Assembly (NCBI RefSeq): GCF_003285545.1
Contig: NZ_QLNV01000003.1
Location: 124,001-188,000, forward strand
Length of the DNA stretch: 64,000 nt
Source: Sinomicrobium soli
GTDB taxonomy: Bacteria; Bacteroidota; Bacteroidia; Flavobacteriales; Flavobacteriaceae
Direction: 5' to 3'
Shown here: in pieces, positions 61,151 to 64,000 of the stretch
Layout: each line of letters opens with the position of its first letter
Numbering within the stretch: the stretch's first letter is position 1
Translations under genes and position numbers: made by a program
The notes under the pieces: model-generated
The model's database searches: none
What the model saw: only the letters and a program-made list of their open reading frames with translations
Told to the model about the DNA's origin: nothing

Positions 61151-61430
61151 ATGAAAAAAAACCGAGGTAATCTTCTGCGATTACTTAAAGAGTTACCGGA
61201 CCATATCCCCTTCACCCTGACGACAGGTACACCTGGTGTAAATCAATATCTTCTTGTAGATAATCCCGGTAACGATAACGGAACCCGGGCCCGGGTGACA
61301 TCGATCGTGAATACCAGATCCCGACCTCGACGAACAGAAGTCGTTCCGGTATTTCAGGATTGTCCCTACATCCGGCCATGATGCGCAGCAACAGCCCGGA
61401 CTGGCTGAAGCCGGTACATATTTTTGCTAA
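61151..61430 (+). pseudogene. Remnant: SusC N-terminus joined to a carbohydrate-binding-domain C-terminus
   Basis: ATG at 61151 starts MKKNRGNLLRLLKELPDHIP, nearly the same as the intact SusC start 329 nt later (MKKNEGNLLRLLKGLPKNAV), but the frame ends at 61381 without any SusC domain. In another frame, open from 61311 to the TAA at 61430, the translation reads DLDEQKSFRYFRIVPTSGHD and ends AEAGTYFC, which has the look of the last strands of an F5/8 type C (discoidin-like) domain. I infer two gene pieces joined by deletion or recombination. The 76-codon frame may still be translated as a short leader. Confidence 0.5.
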
Positions 61431-61479
61431 ATCCTTTTAACCCAACTCTTAAAAATCGATCTATTAAATCAAAACTGAC

Positions 61480-64000
61480 ATGAAGAAAAACGAAGGTAAT
61501 CTTTTACGATTATTAAAAGGCTTGCCAAAAAATGCAGTTATTATCACCTTGTTCTGCATGATGGCAAATTACGGTTTTGGCCAGGAAGGAACCATAAATG
61601 GTACTGTCCTGGATGCCGAAGGAGTTCCCCTTATCGGGGTCAACGTCCTGGAAAAAGGGACCCAAACGGGTACTACCACAGACTTTGATGGCAATTTTAG
61701 TCTGAAAGTGAGTAAAACGCCCACAGTACTTGTATTCAGCTATATCGGTTTCTCTACGACGGAAAGGGAGGTCACCAACAACCAGCAGTCCGTATCGGTC
61801 ACCATGCAGGAAGATGTAGGCAGGCTCGATGAAGTTGTAGTCATCGGTTATGGTACAATGAAGAAAAAAGACCTTACCGGTTCCGTAGTCCAGATCCGGC
61901 CCGACAAAATGGCCAACGAAAACCCAAAGACTGTTCAGGACATCCTGCGGGGTGCTCCGGGTTTGCGCATTGGTTACAATGCTTCGGCCAAGGGCGGGGG
62001 AAACATACAGATACGCGGGCAGCGTTCGGTATACGACGAAGGAGGGCACAATAATCCCCTTCTTATCCTCGACGGGATGATCTTTTACGGGGAACTCTCG
62101 GAGATCAACCCTGACGATATCGAACAGATAGATGTGCTCAAGGATGCTTCGGCAGCGGCCATCTACGGATCAAAGGCGGCAAGCGGGGTGATCATCATCA
62201 ATACCAAAAAGGGAAAACAAGGCAAACCCGTGGTCAACATCACCACCAATATCGGTATAACGACACCGAGCACATACCGCAAACGGTTCGGTACCGATGC
62301 GTACCTGCAGCACCGCCAAGACTGGTATACCAAGAACACCTACGGGGTAAACGCCGAAACGGGAGCCTACGAAGCCTATCAGAGTGGAACATACGCCAAC
62401 CGGCCCGGTTATTTTATGCAGCCGGACCAGTTACCTTCGAACATCTCCCTAGAGGCATGGAGAGGATATACCGAAAATGACAACGACGAATCCGACCTGA
62501 GCATCTGGGCCAAAAGGTTAGGCTTCCAGGGAAATGCCCTGGAAAATCTCCTTGCGGGGAAAACCGTCAACTGGGGAGACCATACCTTTCGCACGGGTAT
62601 TGACCAGGATTTTAATGCCAGTGTAAGCGGTGCCAGTGAAAAGACCAACTATTACCTGTCTATGGGCTACCTGAAGAACCAGGGTGCCGTGGTCGACGAC
62701 GAATACAGGGCAGTCCGGGCCAATATGAAGATCAATACCGAGGTGACCGACTGGTTCGAGATCGGAGCCAATGTCAATTTCCAGGATCGCTCCGACGGTA
62801 AAGTAGGGCTGGACATGGATTACCAGATGCGTAACAGCCCCTTTGCCGATTATGCAGATGAAGAAGGCAAGCCGGTACAATTTCCCCTGAGTTCGGAGTA
62901 CAGCCAGAGAGGATATAATTACGATTTCCAAAAACAATACCTGGAGCTTGAAAAGGGGTATACCGTACTTAACAGTATAATCCAGGCCAAAATCAAACTG
63001 CCTTTTAACATTACATACTCTTTCAACGCTTCTCCCCGGTACCAGTTTTTCTACGACCGGTATTTTATGTCGGCGAAGCTACCGGGATCGGACCCCAAGA
63101 CTCGTGGAGCCAACCGCGAACAATCCAAGCGTTTTGACTGGTCTTTGAACAACACCATTACCTGGGACCATACCTTCCTGGACAAACACCACGTTATCCT
63201 CACCCTGGTGCAGGAAGCAGAGGAACGCCAATTCTGGAAAGACCGCATTGAGGCACGGAATATCCAGCCTTCTGATGCGCTCGGGTTCCACAATACCAAA
63301 AACGGCAGCAAGGAAGACAGTTTCTTTGACAGTTATGATTCCAATCAGACCGCAGACGGACTGTTGGCACGGTTGTTCTATTCCTATGACGATCGCTATA
63401 TGCTTACGACGTCCATACGAAGAGACGGGTATTCCGCCTTCGGGACTTCTAATCCCTATGCCACCTTTCCATCTGTGGCCACAGCCTGGACATTTACCAA
63501 TGAAGAGTTCTTTAAATGGGGCCATATCATGAATTATGGAAAATTACGGGTTTCCTATGGTGAAAACGGAAATCGGTCCCTTGAGAACCCTTACCTGGCA
63601 TTGGCCAATCTCTCGGAGGGTTCCGGTAATATGCAAGGATATATAGATGCCTCAGGGAAGCTTGTGCTATACCGGTATCTCATGATGGATCGTATGGCCA
63701 ATCCGAACCTGCAATGGGAAAAAACGGCGTCCTGGAACGTCGGGCTCGATTTCGGGTTTCTCAACGGGCGTATATCCGGAAGTATCGAATATTACAACAT
63801 GGATACCCATGATATGATCATGAATCAGCGCCTGCCGAGTTTTACAGGATTTTCAAATATCACGACCAACCTGGGAGAAGTGAATAACAGCGGGGTTGAA
63901 GTGGCCCTGAATACCAATAATATCAGCAAGGAAAATTTCGAATGGTCTACCACCTTTAGTTTTTCCTATAACAAGAACAAGATCAAGCACCTTTACTACC
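61480..64000 (+). CDS. SusC/RagA-family TonB-linked outer-membrane transporter, 3' end outside window
   Basis: An open frame of 840 codons from ATG 61480 to the window edge without a stop, so the gene is incomplete here. The signal region MKKNEGNLLRLLKGLPKNAV is followed by a hydrophobic stretch IITLFCMMANYGFGQ, CarboxypepD_reg-like domain (about 38-110; GTVLDAEGVPLIGVNVLEKG, TDFDGNFSLKV, FSYIGF), TonB-box-like DEVVVIGYGTMKKKDLTGSV near 117, plug (QIDVLKDASAAAIYGSKAASGVI) and much of the barrel. First gene of a second glycan-uptake locus with a LacI-type operator 430 nt upstream. No STN domain. The glycan is unknown. Confidence 0.95.
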   Translation, partial: MKKNEGNLLRLLKGLPKNAVIITLFCMMANYGFGQEGTINGTVLDAEGVPLIGVNVLEKGTQTGTTTDFDGNFSLKVSKTPTVLVFSYIGFSTTEREVTNNQQSVSVTMQEDVGRLDEVVVIGYGTMKKKDLTGSVVQIRPDKMANENPKTVQDILRGAPGLRIGYNASAKGGGNIQIRGQRSVYDEGGHNNPLLILDGMIFYGELSEINPDDIEQIDVLKDASAAAIYGSKAASGVIIINTKKGKQGKPVVNITTNIGITTPSTYRKRFGTDAYLQHRQDWYTKNTYGVNAETGAYEAYQSGTYANRPGYFMQPDQLPSNISLEAWRGYTENDNDESDLSIWAKRLGFQGNALENLLAGKTVNWGDHTFRTGIDQDFNASVSGASEKTNYYLSMGYLKNQGAVVDDEYRAVRANMKINTEVTDWFEIGANVNFQDRSDGKVGLDMDYQMRNSPFADYADEEGKPVQFPLSSEYSQRGYNYDFQKQYLELEKGYTVLNSIIQAKIKLPFNITYSFNASPRYQFFYDRYFMSAKLPGSDPKTRGANREQSKRFDWSLNNTITWDHTFLDKHHVILTLVQEAEERQFWKDRIEARNIQPSDALGFHNTKNGSKEDSFFDSYDSNQTADGLLARLFYSYDDRYMLTTSIRRDGYSAFGTSNPYATFPSVATAWTFTNEEFFKWGHIMNYGKLRVSYGENGNRSLENPYLALANLSEGSGNMQGYIDASGKLVLYRYLMMDRMANPNLQWEKTASWNVGLDFGFLNGRISGSIEYYNMDTHDMIMNQRLPSFTGFSNITTNLGEVNNSGVEVALNTNNISKENFEWSTTFSFSYNKNKIKHLYY

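Noticed and set aside
1-64000. CRISPR arrays, rRNA, tRNA, complete insertion sequences
   Set aside because: No regularly spaced repeats, no rRNA blocks, no cloverleaf candidates and no transposase-like frames were found when reading both strands. A dedicated search could still find a diverged RNA.

Overview
The window looks like chromosomal DNA of a Flavobacteriaceae-type bacterium (phylum Bacteroidota). Four signs support this: SusC/SusD outer-membrane pairs, the Bacteroidota promoter form TTTG-N17-23-TAnnTTTG, family-typical small genes (DUF4199, the short CarB, a GlmU-family protein, type B L31, ECF sigma/anti-sigma pairs) and SPII lipoproteins. No genus can be named from the sequence alone. 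No rRNA, tRNA, CRISPR array or complete insertion sequence was seen.

Bases 1-31,100 are mostly housekeeping and look ancestral. They hold the end of an endonuclease III-like gene, an ECF sigma factor with a small conserved partner, uvrA, a Bcr/CflA-type exporter, fumC, hutI and hutG (histidine degradation), carB, rpmH, a lytic transglycosylase, mtaB, an S9 peptidase, a GlmU-family protein, rpmE2, a glycosyltransferase, a phospho-sugar mutase and an ABC exporter. Two genes too short for ordinary ORF calling were recovered by translation: a 58-residue membrane protein at 6431-6607 and ribosomal protein L34 at 14709-14867. A sigma-54-like promoter, tandem repeats and a terminator at 4676-4792 outline a possible small RNA.

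Bases 29,391-37,815 contain two ECF sigma/anti-sigma operons. They flank an iron-related membrane operon (DUF3325-like, DUF3649-like, PepSY-TM, DUF4198) that starts at a Fur-like site. The second sigma operon ends with two secreted repeat proteins (DUF4097-like and DUF2807-like).

Bases 37,879-60,572 are a polysaccharide-utilisation-type region. A long minus-strand operon, visibly richer in A+T than its flanks, encodes SusC, SusD, an FN3 plus endonuclease/exonuclease/phosphatase (EEP) lipoprotein, a FISUMP lipoprotein, a six-hairpin carbohydrate-active protein, a GDPD-family phosphodiesterase and a sulfatase. Downstream on the same strand lie an FAD-dependent oxidoreductase and a sodium:solute symporter. 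Divergent from SusC is a GntR-type regulator, followed by a convergent group of a sugar-porter MFS, an HAD-IIA phosphatase and a UMF1-type MFS. Four copies of an unusual operator-like element, three tandem YTGGT pentamers, sit before the regulator, before SusC, between them, and before the FAD oxidoreductase. I infer one regulon for a glycan or glycolipid carrying phosphodiester and sulfate groups.

Bases 60,573-64,000 begin a second SusC locus. It has a perfect 22-bp LacI-type palindrome, a decayed fragment repeating the SusC N-terminus, and a SusC gene that runs off the window.
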